NCBI GenBank assembly: GCA_009772925.1
Contig: WOUQ01000006.1
Location: 1 to 64,000 of the forward strand
Direction: 5' to 3'
From: a bacterium
GTDB lineage: Bacteria > Pseudomonadota > Gammaproteobacteria > Burkholderiales > Thiobacillaceae
DNA length: 64,000 nt
Below the pieces are notes generated by a model that worked only from the letters and a program-made list of their open reading frames with translations, searched no databases and had not been told where the DNA came from. Position 1 is the stretch's first letter. Each line of letters starts with the position of its first letter. The translations under genes were made by a program, and so were the position numbers. This document shows positions 34,967 to 43,557 of this stretch, in pieces.

Positions 34967-35041
34967 GGAGAGGCAGTTGGGTCTTGCGCGTCATGCTGGC
35001 ACGCCGATGGCCGCGGCTCAAGGCGTGTCGGCGCGATCCGA

Positions 35042-35983
35042 CTATTGTGCGGACGAGGCCTGGGCAGGTTTCGCCTGGGCAGGTGTCGTCTGGGCAGGTG
35101 TCGTCTGGGCAGGTGTCGTCTGGGCGGGGGCGTCGGCTTGCGCAGGTGCGGCTTCCGCCGGCGCGACCGCCGACTTGACGAAGCGGCGCAGCGCTTCCTC
35201 GCTCGACGCCTGGGCGCGCAGCAGCTCTTCGCCGTTCATCACCGCCGCCAGACGGTCGCGCATCACCAGGGCATCCGCATGGCCGCGCGCGGCGGCCAGG
35301 TTGAACCAGAGATAGGCGGTTTCCTTGCTGGCGGTGGTGGCCAGGCCGTCGCGGTGGAAGATGCCGAGCTGGTATTGGGCGTCGAGCTGGCCGTGCTCGG
35401 CGGCCTTGGTGAACTGTTCCAGCGCGGCGCGGTAGTTCTGCACCGTGCCGCGCCCCTGCAGGTGGGCCATGCCCAGCAGGTATTCGGCCTCGGCGTGCTC
35501 GCGGCCGGCGGCGGCATACAGCCAGGGCAGGGCCTCGGGGTATTCGGCGCGCTGCCAGCGGATGCGGCCGAGTTCGGACTGCGCCTCCAGGTCGCCCCGC
35601 TTGGCGGCGACCTCGAAATTTTTCAGCCGCTCCTGGTCGTCCGCGCTGATATGGCCTGCGCCACTGGCGCCCGCCGGAGGATCATCCGGATCCAGCAGCC
35701 CGAACACCACGGCGACCAGCACGGCGCCGGCCACCGCCAGGCCGGTCAGCAGTTTCTTGTGGTCTTTCGCCGCCGCCACCCGGAAGTGGCGCTTGCAGGT
35801 GCGGCAGCGGTAGGTGACGTGCCCGGCATGGCTGGCGTGGCGGTGCGAGACGCGCACGTCCTCGCTGCCGCAATGGGGACAGCGCGTTCCCGCCGGGGAC
35901 GCACCGGCGGAGGCATCATCGCCCGGCAGATCGGCGTCTTCCTCCAGGGCCGGGAGTCGGTCGCTATCGGGAGCAGTGGCCAT
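35042..35983 (-). CDS. Zinc-ribbon, single-TM, Sel1-repeat protein
   Basis: A 313-residue protein. An N-terminal zinc ribbon (CPHCGSEDV ... YRCRTCKRHF, four Cys at about residues 35, 38, 59 and 62) faces the cytoplasm. A single TM helix follows (GLAVAGAVLVAVVFGLL, ~80-97). About four Sel1-like repeats (residues ~115-260, e.g. AEYLLGMAHLQGRG and AQYQLGIFHRDG) lie outside. A low-complexity Ala/Pro/Gln/Thr tail includes three AQTTP repeats coded by 15-bp DNA repeats. It could scaffold envelope complexes; no enzyme is visible. Not in an obvious operon. Confidence 0.8.
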   Translation of the reverse strand: MATAPDSDRLPALEEDADLPGDDASAGASPAGTRCPHCGSEDVRVSHRHASHAGHVTYRCRTCKRHFRVAAAKDHKKLLTGLAVAGAVLVAVVFGLLDPDDPPAGASGAGHISADDQERLKNFEVAAKRGDLEAQSELGRIRWQRAEYPEALPWLYAAAGREHAEAEYLLGMAHLQGRGTVQNYRAALEQFTKAAEHGQLDAQYQLGIFHRDGLATTASKETAYLWFNLAAARGHADALVMRDRLAAVMNGEELLRAQASSEEALRRFVKSAVAPAEAAPAQADAPAQTTPAQTTPAQTTPAQAKPAQASSAQ

Positions 35984-36053
35984 GCGAAGTTACAGGCGGT
36001 CTAAGGCTGTGGGGATGGCGCCGGGCATTGCCGGGTCGGGCGCGCATTGTAAT

Positions 36054-37484
36054 TCAGGACGCCGGCTTGCGCCCGAGCAGCAGCGAACCCAGCAGCATGC
36101 CGGCGAAGGACATCAGGAAGCCGGCGAACTGCGGCGGCAGCGCGGCCTCGGGGGCGAGGAATTCCATGGCCAGCCAGGTGAACAGTCCCAAAACGATGGA
36201 CAGGCCGGCGCCGGCGTTGTTGGCGCGCTTCCAGAACAGGCCCGCGACCAGCGGCACGAAGGCGGTGGCCAGGGTGATCTTGTAGGCGTTCTCCACCATG
36301 CTGTGGATGCTGGTTTCGTGTTGCAGGGACCACAGCGAATAGAGCACCACGCCGAGGGTGAACACCACCACGACGCCGCGGGTGATGGCCAGGAAGTGGC
36401 GATCCTCCAGGTTGCGCTCGGACAGGAAGCCCTTGAGGATGTTCTCGGAAATGGTCACCGAGGGCGCCAGCAGGGTGCCCGAGGCGGTGGACATGATCAC
36501 CGACAGCAGGGCGCCGAAGAAGACGATCTGCGCCGCCGGCGGCAGGTGGGCGGCGACGAAGCCGGGCAGCACGCGTTGCGCGTCCTCTTGCAGCAGGGAG
36601 CCGGTCAGCGCCGGGTCCACCAGGGTGGCGGCGTAGGTGAGATAGAGCGGCACGGCGGCGAACAGCAGGTAGGCGACGCCGCCGATCACCGTGCCCCACA
36701 CCGCCACGCGCTCGTTCTTCGAGCTGTTGGCGCGCTGGAACACGTCCTGCTGCGGCACCGAGCCGAAGCCCATGGTGAGCAGGCCGGCGACGAAGGTGAC
36801 GATGGCCACCCATTCCAGCTCCGGCCAGAACTCGAACTTGCCCGCCGCCGCCGCGTGCTCGATGACCGGCGCCACGCCGTTCACCTCCGGCATGGCGCCG
36901 ACCAGCCAGGCGATCCACAACAGGCCGACGACGATCACCGTCATCTGCAGGAAGGTGGTGAGCGCCACCGACCACATGCCGCCGAACAAGGTGTAGAGCA
37001 GCACCACCGAGGCGCCGATGAGGATGCCCTGGGCCTGGGTGATCTCGCCGGCGGAAAGCACGTTGAACACCAGGCCCAGGGCCACCACCTGCGCTGACAC
37101 CCAGCCCAGGTAGGACAGCGCGATGGCCAGCGACATCGCCACCTCCACCGGCCGGTTGTAGCGCCGGCGGTAGAAGTCGCCGATGGTCAGCAGGCGCATG
37201 CGATAGAGCGGCCGCGCGATGAACAGGCCGAACAGGATCAGCGCCAGCGAGGCGCCGAAGGGATCGGAGATGGTGCCGCCCAGGTTCTCTTCCATGAAGG
37301 TGGCGGGAATGCCCAGCACCGTCTCGGCGCCGAACCAGGTGGCGAACACCATGGCGACGACGATGAACATGGGCAGCGAGCGGCCCGCCGAGAAATAGTC
37401 CTCGGTGTTCTTCACGCGCGTGGCGGCATACATGCCGACGCCGATGGAGAGGATCAGATAGAGGATGACGAAGCCGAGCAGCAT
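36054..37484 (-). CDS. Sodium:solute symporter (SSS family)
   Basis: A 476-residue transporter with about 13 helices. Visible are ATRVKNTEDYFSAGRSLP, the family's early YF-x-GR segment, GAETVLGIPATF, FGGMWSVALTTFLQM and MSTASGTLLAPSVTISENI. These proteins move a small organic solute inward with sodium. The substrate cannot be inferred from sequence or neighbours. The gene stands alone on the minus strand. Length is normal for the family. Confidence 0.9.
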   Translation of the reverse strand: MLLGFVILYLILSIGVGMYAATRVKNTEDYFSAGRSLPMFIVVAMVFATWFGAETVLGIPATFMEENLGGTISDPFGASLALILFGLFIARPLYRMRLLTIGDFYRRRYNRPVEVAMSLAIALSYLGWVSAQVVALGLVFNVLSAGEITQAQGILIGASVVLLYTLFGGMWSVALTTFLQMTVIVVGLLWIAWLVGAMPEVNGVAPVIEHAAAAGKFEFWPELEWVAIVTFVAGLLTMGFGSVPQQDVFQRANSSKNERVAVWGTVIGGVAYLLFAAVPLYLTYAATLVDPALTGSLLQEDAQRVLPGFVAAHLPPAAQIVFFGALLSVIMSTASGTLLAPSVTISENILKGFLSERNLEDRHFLAITRGVVVVFTLGVVLYSLWSLQHETSIHSMVENAYKITLATAFVPLVAGLFWKRANNAGAGLSIVLGLFTWLAMEFLAPEAALPPQFAGFLMSFAGMLLGSLLLGRKPAS

Positions 37485-37596
37485 GGGAGGGTGTCGTTGT
37501 CCGTTGAAGCGGGCGGCCTGAAAAACGGCGCGATTATCGCTTATTTACTGTCGTCTGCTGTCATCTGAAGCCAGGGGCCGGCCGCCGGCACAGCCG

Positions 37597-37623
37597 AAAA
37601 AAACGGCGGCCCGGAGGCCGCCG
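37597..37623 (-). terminator. Rho-independent terminator of the vWA PEP-CTERM gene
   Basis: A perfect 8-bp stem (CGGCGGCC / GGCCGCCG) with a CGGA loop and a seven-T tail on the minus strand, 34 bp after the stop. It resembles the terminator at 25939-25967. Confidence 0.88.
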
Positions 37624-37656
37624 CTGCTGTCAGGAATTCCGACAGTGGATCGTCCT

Positions 37657-38406
37657 TCAGGCCTTGCGGCGGCGCATGGCGCCCAGACCCAGCAGGCCGA
37701 GACCCAGCAGGGCCAGTGTGGCCGGCTCGGGCACCTGGCCGGTCACGACGCGCAGCTTGTTGCCGATGGCGGCGGCATAGGCAGTGGCGTTGGGCACGGC
37801 GATGTAGAAGCCCTGGGACGGGAAGTTGTAGGGCGAGGTGGTGTCGCAGGGGCCGGGATAGCAGATGCTGCCTTGCAGGTAAGAGGCATCGACACCAGTA
37901 CCGATGGCCTCGATGCTGATGTTGTCCACGCCAGCATTCGTGATCATGTTGTTGCGGGCCGTAGTGGCAGCGGTGGTGCTGTTGGGCACACCGTCGGTCG
38001 CAAGATTCACATAGCCGAAATCGATCTGGCGGTTCGTGCCAGCCAAGGTGCTGGACATCAAATTGAATGCCAGATCCATAGCGGTGCCGCCGCCCGAGAA
38101 ACCAATGCCTGCGATCGTGTTGGCGACAGAGGTGCGCGTAGCGGCATCCGTGATCAAGACACGGGAAACATCCGCTGTCGCGCTACTACCGAAGGACACG
38201 ACGGAAATTTCATATTGATTGGGGCCCGTGATAGGAATCAGGGTATCGATCGCAGACGATAGTCCGTTGACGATGGTGGTCCAGTTGCCGGAACCGATAC
38301 TGCCGGAACGGTCCAGGATGAAGCCGAGCTGAATGACGCCGGCGCTGACCGGGGCGGCGGCGGTCACGGCCAACGCGGTGGCGGCGACGAGAGTCTTGAG
38401 TTTCAT
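37657..38406 (-). CDS. vWA-domain PEP-CTERM protein
   Basis: A 249-residue exported protein. The signal peptide ends near residue 23 (VTAAAPVSA). A von Willebrand A domain follows, with the metal-binding D-x-S-x-S motif LDRSGSIGSGNW and later GTAMDLAF and ATDGVPN, which complete the MIDAS. The C-terminal signal is QVPEPATLALLGLGLLGLGA followed by MRRRKA. It may bind a ligand or another surface protein in a metal-dependent way after exosortase processing. ATG 38406 is preferred because GGAGAA lies 6 bases before it. No convincing sigma-54 site was found upstream. Confidence 0.92.
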   Translation of the reverse strand: MKLKTLVAATALAVTAAAPVSAGVIQLGFILDRSGSIGSGNWTTIVNGLSSAIDTLIPITGPNQYEISVVSFGSSATADVSRVLITDAATRTSVANTIAGIGFSGGGTAMDLAFNLMSSTLAGTNRQIDFGYVNLATDGVPNSTTAATTARNNMITNAGVDNISIEAIGTGVDASYLQGSICYPGPCDTTSPYNFPSQGFYIAVPNATAYAAAIGNKLRVVTGQVPEPATLALLGLGLLGLGAMRRRKA

Positions 38407-38917
38407 GATGTTCTCCAATAAAGGGTTGAAGACTGGGGTCCTGCTTTCGCCGACCCGAGGCCAGCTGGCAAGGGATCAGCACATCCCGTGTCAGAAAATA
38501 AATCTATATAAAACATGTGCTTATAGACTTGGCTCGGCGGCTTGCGCGACGAGTGTAAAGCCAGCCGACACTGGCGGCGGTCCCCGTCGCGCCAGCGCCG
38601 ACCCGCTTGCCAGCCCCGGGCGCAGGCCGGACGGCACGCTTCAACCGGGCGTGGGTGGGGTCCGGCTTGTGGATTTCGCCGCAATGGCAACATCATCCTG
38701 TCCCGCCCAGCCGCGCAAGCCCTGAACCGAATGGCACTGACTTCAGCGAAAACGATGGAAACTATCCCGCCCGTCATTCCCGCGAAGGCGAGAATCCAGT
38801 GGTTTTAACCCCGCCTGGATTCCCGCCTTCGCGGGAATGACGGTGGGCTTTGGCTTATGTAAGTGCCATTCAGCCCTGAACCCTTTCACCGCGTCCCGCG
38901 CGTTCATACGCCCATCC
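38407..38917. other. Intergenic region between divergent genes, with palindrome
   Basis: About 510 bases that should hold the promoters of the vWA PEP-CTERM gene and the sigma-factor gene. An A/T-rich patch (about 38496-38526) is the best place for a promoter of the former. The inverted repeat at 38771-38843 lies near the middle. No small gene is convincing. Confidence 0.6.
38771..38843. repeat. Large palindromic repeat, GTCATTCCCGCG type
   Basis: Two 29-bp arms (CCGTCATTCCCGCGAAGGCG at left, its near inverse at right) enclose a 15-base core. It is the full two-armed form of the repeat that is single-armed in the MidA-family gene and in the box modules near 27 kb. Confidence 0.88.
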
Positions 38918-39499
38918 ATGTCCGACCCCCGCACCGACGAAGCCCTCATGCTCGCCTACCGCGACGGTGACGCCGCGGCGTTCGAGGCCTTGTACGCGCG
39001 CTGGCGCGGCCGCTTGTACCGCTACCTGGCGCACCAGGCGCGGGACGTCGCCGACGAGCTGTTCCAGGACGTGTGGTTGCGTGTGGTGAAGGCGCGGACG
39101 CATTACGAAGTGGCGGCGAAGTTTTCCACCTGGCTGTTCCGCATTGCCCACAACCGGCTCATGGATCACTACCGCGCGCGGGGGCGGGGCATTGTCAAAC
39201 TTTTTGACACTCCGTTGGAGGAGGACGCGCTTGCCGCCGACGATCCGCCGGCTCCGGCCTGGGAAACGCCCCCGGCCATGCTGGATCGGCGGCGGGCGGC
39301 GCAGCGCATCCTCGACTGCCTGGAGGCCCTGCCGCCGCCGCAGCGGGAAGCCTTTCTCCTGGCGGAGGAAAGCGGCCTGAGCCTGCAGGAGATCGCCCGC
39401 GCCAGCGGGGTGGGGCGGGAAACCGCGAAAAGCCGGCTGCGCTACGCCCTGGCCCGGCTGCGCCGCTGCCTGGGCGACTTGAGAGGGTTGGAGGGCTGA
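38918..39499 (+). CDS. RNA polymerase sigma factor, ECF type
   Basis: A 193-residue sigma factor with region 2 (YARWRGRLYRYLAHQ, DELFQDVWLRVV, FSTWLFRIAHNRLMD) and region 4 (LPPPQREAFLLAEESGLSLQ, VGRETAKSRLRYALARLRR). The linker between is short and acidic, normal for ECF sigma factors. It lies two bases before a single-TM protein that is probably its anti-sigma factor. The stimulus is unknown. ATG 38918 begins just before the region 2 helix. Confidence 0.93.
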   Translation: MSDPRTDEALMLAYRDGDAAAFEALYARWRGRLYRYLAHQARDVADELFQDVWLRVVKARTHYEVAAKFSTWLFRIAHNRLMDHYRARGRGIVKLFDTPLEEDALAADDPPAPAWETPPAMLDRRRAAQRILDCLEALPPPQREAFLLAEESGLSLQEIARASGVGRETAKSRLRYALARLRRCLGDLRGLEG

Positions 39500-39500
39500 G

Positions 39501-40316
39501 ATGGACGAACACGATCCCCGATTGAGCGCAGTCTACCGCGCCGCCACGCATCCCGAGCCGCCGCCGCGACTGGACGCCGCCATCCTCGACGCCGCCCGCC
39601 GCGCCGTGGCCCCGGCCCGCCGCCGCCGGTTCGCCTGGGCCGTGCCCATGGCCACCACCGCCGTGCTGGTGCTGGGCATCTCCCTGCTGTTCACCCTGCA
39701 ACGGGACGCGCCGGAAACCCTGCGCGAGGCGGCGCCCCTGCCGCCGCAAGCCCGCAGCGAAGCCGCGCCGCCTTCGCCACCCGCCGCCCTCGCCGACGCG
39801 GTGGAGCAGGCAGCGCCGGCAGAACGGGCGAAACCTGGCGACAAAGCTGAGCAGCCGCAGGCGGATAGACGCGGGGTGGTCGAACCCGCGCCCACAGCCG
39901 TGCCAGCCCCTCCTGCCCGGGCAGCCGTTTCCCGGGAAGCTTCAGCCCCGGCGGGCGCCGCCCCCGAACCGCGCCCTTTCCCGGCCGAGTCAGCCTCCGT
40001 TCCCCAACCTGTAGCGGTTAGCCCGCCCCCCGCGGCGGCAAAGGCCGCCGCCGATCAGGCTGAACGGCTGGAAGCGGCCGCCCCCGCCACGGCAAGAACC
40101 CCCGCCCCCGCCTTCAGCCCGGGCATGGCCCGGCTCAAGGCCGCGAGCCCGGCGGCCGATGCGCCGGAGTCCTGGCTGGAGCGCATCCGCCAGTTGTTGC
40201 GGGAGGGGCGAATGGAGGAGGCGCGGAAGTCCCTGGAGGAACTACGCAAACGCCATCCGGACTTCCCGGTGCCGGAGGATTTGCGGGGAGCGCTGGTTCC
40301 TCGTGGAGCGCAATAA
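39501..40316 (+). CDS. Putative anti-sigma factor-like single-TM protein
   Basis: A 271-residue protein. The short cytoplasmic N-terminus (residues 1-48) is followed by one TM helix (FAWAVPMATTAVLVLGISLL, ~49-68), a long Ala/Pro/Glu-rich periplasmic stalk (~70-215) and a C-terminal helical hairpin (SWLERIRQLLREGRMEEARK, then SLEELRKRHPDFPVP) like half a TPR. Position directly after an ECF sigma gene (1-bp gap) suggests sigma control, but a canonical zinc anti-sigma motif (H-x3-C-x2-C) is absent. Confidence 0.7.
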   Translation: MDEHDPRLSAVYRAATHPEPPPRLDAAILDAARRAVAPARRRRFAWAVPMATTAVLVLGISLLFTLQRDAPETLREAAPLPPQARSEAAPPSPPAALADAVEQAAPAERAKPGDKAEQPQADRRGVVEPAPTAVPAPPARAAVSREASAPAGAAPEPRPFPAESASVPQPVAVSPPPAAAKAAADQAERLEAAAPATARTPAPAFSPGMARLKAASPAADAPESWLERIRQLLREGRMEEARKSLEELRKRHPDFPVPEDLRGALVPRGAQ

Positions 40317-40702
40317 ACCTGGAAAACGCACCTGGTGGAGCCGTTGTCTATAGCTGCCGGCAACAGGATTGCCCACCACACCGGCGCAGGCCGATGTCCA
40401 GTGCACGTTGATTTGCATGCCTCGGCTGGGCGTGGCGGTTTCGTAGCGACGCTCCCGCACCCGCCGCTTCGTTTCGGCCAGAGGCAAAAGTACGCCGAGC
40501 CGTGTCGTTGCTTAGCGTGAAACACCGCCTTGGGCGTCATTGCGAGGAGCGCAGCGACGCGGCAATCCAGCTTCGGCGGGGATGCCAGTTATGTCCGATC
40601 CACGTTTCATCGTCTGGGGTGGCGAGCCGCCATGAACGTTAACCCCATTCCCCAGCCAACGTCGTTTACGCGGATGTCCTTCCCACCACACAGGAGATCA
40701 TC
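40317..40702. other. Intergenic region with a dispersed repeat
   Basis: About 390 bases. They contain the 33-bp repeat (40536-40568) but no frame with a domain. The last 40 bases hold a promoter-like and Shine-Dalgarno-like context (AGGAGATCATC) for the gene at 40703. Confidence 0.6.
40536..40568. repeat. Dispersed GCGAGGAGCGCAGCGACG repeat
   Basis: 33 bases identical to 29025-29057. Only the left half of the element is present here; the inverted partner seen at the other copy is absent. Confidence 0.82.
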
Positions 40703-41479
40703 ATGCTGAAACGACTGCTTGCCCTCACCCTGCTCGCCGCCAGCCTGCCCGCGCAGGCGGGGCGTCTGTTGGATATGGAAATTGTCGACCGGGCCACCGG
40801 CCAGGCCCTGGAAACCTACCGCCATCGTGGCCAGCACTGGGTCGCGGGCCATCCCGGCGAACGCTACGCGGTGCGCTTGGTGAACCGCAGCGGCGAGCGG
40901 GTGCTGGTGGTGTTGTCGGTGGACGGGGTCAACGCGGTGAGCGGCGAGACGGCGTCGCCCGACCAGTCCGGCTACGTGCTGGATGCCTGGGCGAGCGCGG
41001 AGATCGCGGGCTGGCGCAAGAGTCTGAGCGACGTGGCCCAGTTCTACTTCACCGCCCTGCCGGATTCCTACGCCGCCCGTACCGGGCGGCCGGACCACGT
41101 GGGGGTCATCGGCGCGGCGGTGTTCCGCGAGAAGACGCGGCCGCGTCCAGTCAAGCCGTATCTCGGTCGCGAGGCGCCCGCGGCGGGCGCCGAGAGTCGG
41201 GCGGCGGAGGCCGCCGATGCCAGCGCTACCACCCCGGCGCCGGCGGCGAAGGCCCTGCGTCAGGCGGAACGGCTGGGCACCGGCCATGGTGAGCGGGAAC
41301 ACGCGCCCACCCGCTACACCGACTTCGAGCGCGCCACCAATTCGCCCGCCGAGGTGCTGAGCCTGCGCTACGACAGCCGGGACAACCTGGCGGCGCGAGG
41401 CATCCTGCCCCGGCCGCAACCCGCCTGGCCGGAACCCCGGCCCTTCCCCGGCGGCTTCGTGCCGGACCCCAGGAGCTGA
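40703..41479 (+). CDS. Exported hypothetical protein
   Basis: A 258-residue protein with a signal peptide (LLALTLLAASLPAQA, cleavage near residue 19). The compact N-terminal domain has VDRATGQALETYRHRGQHWV near residue 28 and LVVLSVDGVNAVSGETASP near residue 72. A disordered Ala/Glu-rich middle and a C-terminus rich in Pro/Arg (NLAARGILPRPQPAWPEPRP) follow. I do not recognise a characterised family. It follows the sigma/anti-sigma pair on the same strand and may belong to the same envelope response, though a 386-bp gap with a repeat separates them. AGGAG lies 8 bases before the ATG. Confidence 0.75.
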   Translation: MLKRLLALTLLAASLPAQAGRLLDMEIVDRATGQALETYRHRGQHWVAGHPGERYAVRLVNRSGERVLVVLSVDGVNAVSGETASPDQSGYVLDAWASAEIAGWRKSLSDVAQFYFTALPDSYAARTGRPDHVGVIGAAVFREKTRPRPVKPYLGREAPAAGAESRAAEAADASATTPAPAAKALRQAERLGTGHGEREHAPTRYTDFERATNSPAEVLSLRYDSRDNLAARGILPRPQPAWPEPRPFPGGFVPDPRS

Positions 41480-41518
41480 GGCTGGCGTTACCGTGAAAGT
41501 CGCGAAGCGACTTCTCGA

Positions 41519-41560
41519 AGCTCCCCTCTCTCGCGGGCGGGAGAGGGGATGGGGGTGAGG
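41519..41560. repeat. CTCTC...GGGAGAGGGG hairpin repeat
   Basis: A short hairpin (CCCCTCTCTCGCGGGCGGGA and following GAGGGG) with a GGGGTGAGGGG tail. The same design occurs at about 22873-22914 and 43485-43524. It lies between two genes whose 3' ends face each other and may serve as a terminator. Confidence 0.7.
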
Positions 41561-41611
41561 GGAACGGACATGACTTTCATGCCGCGGAGTGTCTTCTCAA
41601 AGTCATGTTCG

Positions 41612-43132
41612 TTAGCGCAGGCCGGGCAGGTTGAGCAGGGCCAGCACCGCCAGCAGCGCGGCAATGGCCAGCAGCCGGCGGTTGCGCACCTGCTGCAGGC
41701 GCAGCAGGTCGGCGAGACCGTCCTCGATCTTCTCCAGGCGGTCGGCGCGCAGCGCGCGGTGCGCCAGGCGCGGCAACTGGGGCAGCACGGTGCCCCAGTA
41801 GGGCGCCTCTTCCCGGAAGGTGCGCAGCCAGCCGCGCCAGCCGATCTGCTCGCTCATCCAGCGTTCCAGATAAGGCTTGGCGGTGGACCACAGGTCGAGT
41901 TCCGGGTCGAGCTGGCGGCCCAGGCCCTCGATGTTGAGCAGGGTCTTCTGCAGCATCACCAGTTGCGGCTGGATCTCCATGCCGAAGCGGCGCGAGGTCT
42001 GGAACAGGCGCAGCAACACCTTGCCGAAGGCGATTTCCTTGAGGGGCCGGTCGAATACCGGCTCGCACACCGAGCGGATGGCGGCCTCGAATTCGTCGGC
42101 GCGGGTTTCCGGCGGCACCCAGCCGGCGTCCAGGTGGGCCTGCGCCACCTTCTTGTAGTCGCGCCGGAAGAAGGCGAGGAAGTTCTGCGCCAGGTAGTTC
42201 TTGTCACCCTCGTTGAGGGTGCCCATGATGCCGAAGTCGAGGGCGATGTACTCGCCGTCGTCGGTGACGAGGACGTTGCCCGGGTGCATGTCGGCGTGGA
42301 AGAAACCGTCGCGGAACACCTGGGTGAAGAAGATTTCCACCCCTGACCGGGCCAGGCGCGGGATGTCGACGCCGCGTCGGCGCAATTCATCGAGCTGGGA
42401 GATGGGCGTGCCGTCCATCCAGGTCATGACCATGACCTCCGACGTGCAGTAGTCCCAGAACACCTCCGGCACCTGGAGCGCGCCCGAGCCGGCGAAGTTG
42501 CGGTGCAACTGCGAGCAGTTGGCCGCTTCCCGCACCAGATCCAGCTCGTCGTCGAGATGCTTGGCGAATTCCTTCACCACCTCCCGCGGCTTCAGCCGCT
42601 TGCCGTCCCACCAGAGGCGCTCGATGAGGCCGGCGATGGCGTACAGGATCTGGACGTCATGGCCGATCACCGCCTGGATGCCGGGGCGCAGCACCTTCAC
42701 CGCCACCGCCTCGCCGCTGACCAGCCGGGCGCGGTGCACCTGGGCGACGGAGGCCGAGGCCACCGGCACCGGCTCGAATTCGGCGAACACCTCCGCGGCC
42801 TCGCGGCCATAGGCGCGGCGAATGACCGCCAGGGCCTGGTCGCCGGCGATGGGCGGCACGCGGTCCTGCAGGCGGGCCAGTTCGTCGGCGATATCGGCGG
42901 CAATCATGTCGCGCCGGGTGGACAGCATCTGGCCGAACTTGACGAAGATGGGCCCCAGCGATTCCAGGGCCAGGCGCAGGCGCTCGCCGCGCGGCCGCGA
43001 CAGATCGCGCCAGAAGAACAGCGCCGACACCGCGATGCGCACCAGGCGCACGCGCTCGTGGCCGAGGAAGAACTCGTCCAGACCGAAGCGCGCGGCGGTG
43101 AGCAGGATGCGCAGGAGGCGGAAGAGGTACAT
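41612..43132 (-). CDS. ubiB: UbiB ubiquinone-biosynthesis kinase-like protein
   Basis: A 506-residue atypical kinase of the ABC1/ADCK family needed for ubiquinone synthesis. Features are the KxGQ-type segment [14 protein letters not shown] near residue 63, the Ala-rich loop [14 protein letters not shown] (~124), [11 protein letters not shown] and LDFGIMG (catalytic and metal-binding loops, ~285-310), and two hydrophobic C-terminal helices that anchor it to the membrane ([16 protein letters not shown]). Slightly shorter than the E. coli protein. The start ATG 43132 is 4 bp after the YgiT-like gene. Confidence 0.95.
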   Translation of the reverse strand: MYLFRLLRILLTAARFGLDEFFLGHERVRLVRIAVSALFFWRDLSRPRGERLRLALESLGPIFVKFGQMLSTRRDMIAADIADELARLQDRVPPIAGDQALAVIRRAYGREAAEVFAEFEPVPVASASVAQVHRARLVSGEAVAVKVLRPGIQAVIGHDVQILYAIAGLIERLWWDGKRLKPREVVKEFAKHLDDELDLVREAANCSQLHRNFAGSGALQVPEVFWDYCTSEVMVMTWMDGTPISQLDELRRRGVDIPRLARSGVEIFFTQVFRDGFFHADMHPGNVLVTDDGEYIALDFGIMGTLNEGDKNYLAQNFLAFFRRDYKKVAQAHLDAGWVPPETRADEFEAAIRSVCEPVFDRPLKEIAFGKVLLRLFQTSRRFGMEIQPQLVMLQKTLLNIEGLGRQLDPELDLWSTAKPYLERWMSEQIGWRGWLRTFREEAPYWGTVLPQLPRLAHRALRADRLEKIEDGLADLLRLQQVRNRRLLAIAALLAVLALLNLPGLR

Positions 43133-43136
43133 CTCG

Positions 43137-43361
43137 TCAGGCCGCGAAGCGCTGGATTTCCACCTCCACGCGGCGGGCGAAGCTTTGCTCGGCGTCCGCG
43201 TAAACACGGCGGGCCGTCAGCTCATCGAGGAAATACTCGCCACAGTCCTCGCAGATTTCCGCGGGCACATCGCGAATGACCACCACACTGTCGCCGCGCT
43301 GCAGGGTCACCGTGGTCTTGCCGGGGTGGGTCTGGCCGGTCTTGCACAAGGCGCATTTCAT
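43137..43361 (-). CDS. YgiT/MqsA-type zinc-finger antitoxin-like protein
   Basis: A 74-residue protein with two CxxC knuckles ([10 protein letters not shown] near residue 3 and [12 protein letters not shown] near residue 36), matching the zinc-binding N-terminal domain of MqsA/YgiT antitoxins. It lacks the C-terminal helix-turn-helix of full MqsA. The partner toxin (for example DUF4258) is not seen on either side; the upstream gap holds repeats. It lies between ubiJ and ubiB on the same strand, so it is probably an orphan antitoxin or a remnant. Confidence 0.8.
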   Translation of the reverse strand: MKCALCKTGQTHPGKTTVTLQRGDSVVVIRDVPAEICEDCGEYFLDELTARRVYADAEQSFARRVEVEIQRFAA

Positions 43362-43484
43362 GTTTGTTTCCTCTGCCGTGGGTAGGTGGCAATGATCCGA
43401 AATTCCTGGGCTGGGCTGGGAGTTCTTGCAACTGCGCTCCCTCACCCGCCGCTCCGCGTCGGCCTCTCCCGGAGGGAGAGGCGA

Positions 43485-43524
43485 GAAGAATCCCTCTCCC
43501 TCCGGGAGAGGGGTAGGGGCGAGG
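43485..43524. repeat. CTCTCCC...GGGAGAGGGG hairpin repeat
   Basis: The palindrome CCCTCTCC-CTCCGG-GAGAGGGG with a GTAGGGGCGAGGGA tail, and an earlier partial palindrome (CTCTCCCGGAGGGAGAGG, 43464-43481). Same family as 41519-41560. Confidence 0.7.
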
Positions 43525-43557
43525 GAACGCCGCACGGCATGGCCGGGACGGGTCGGG

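Noticed and set aside
38407-38560. Possible sigma-54 promoter before the vWA PEP-CTERM gene
   Set aside because: The only GG-N10-GC spacing found (TGGCCTCGGGTCGGCG) lacks the TT of the -12 element; too weak to call.
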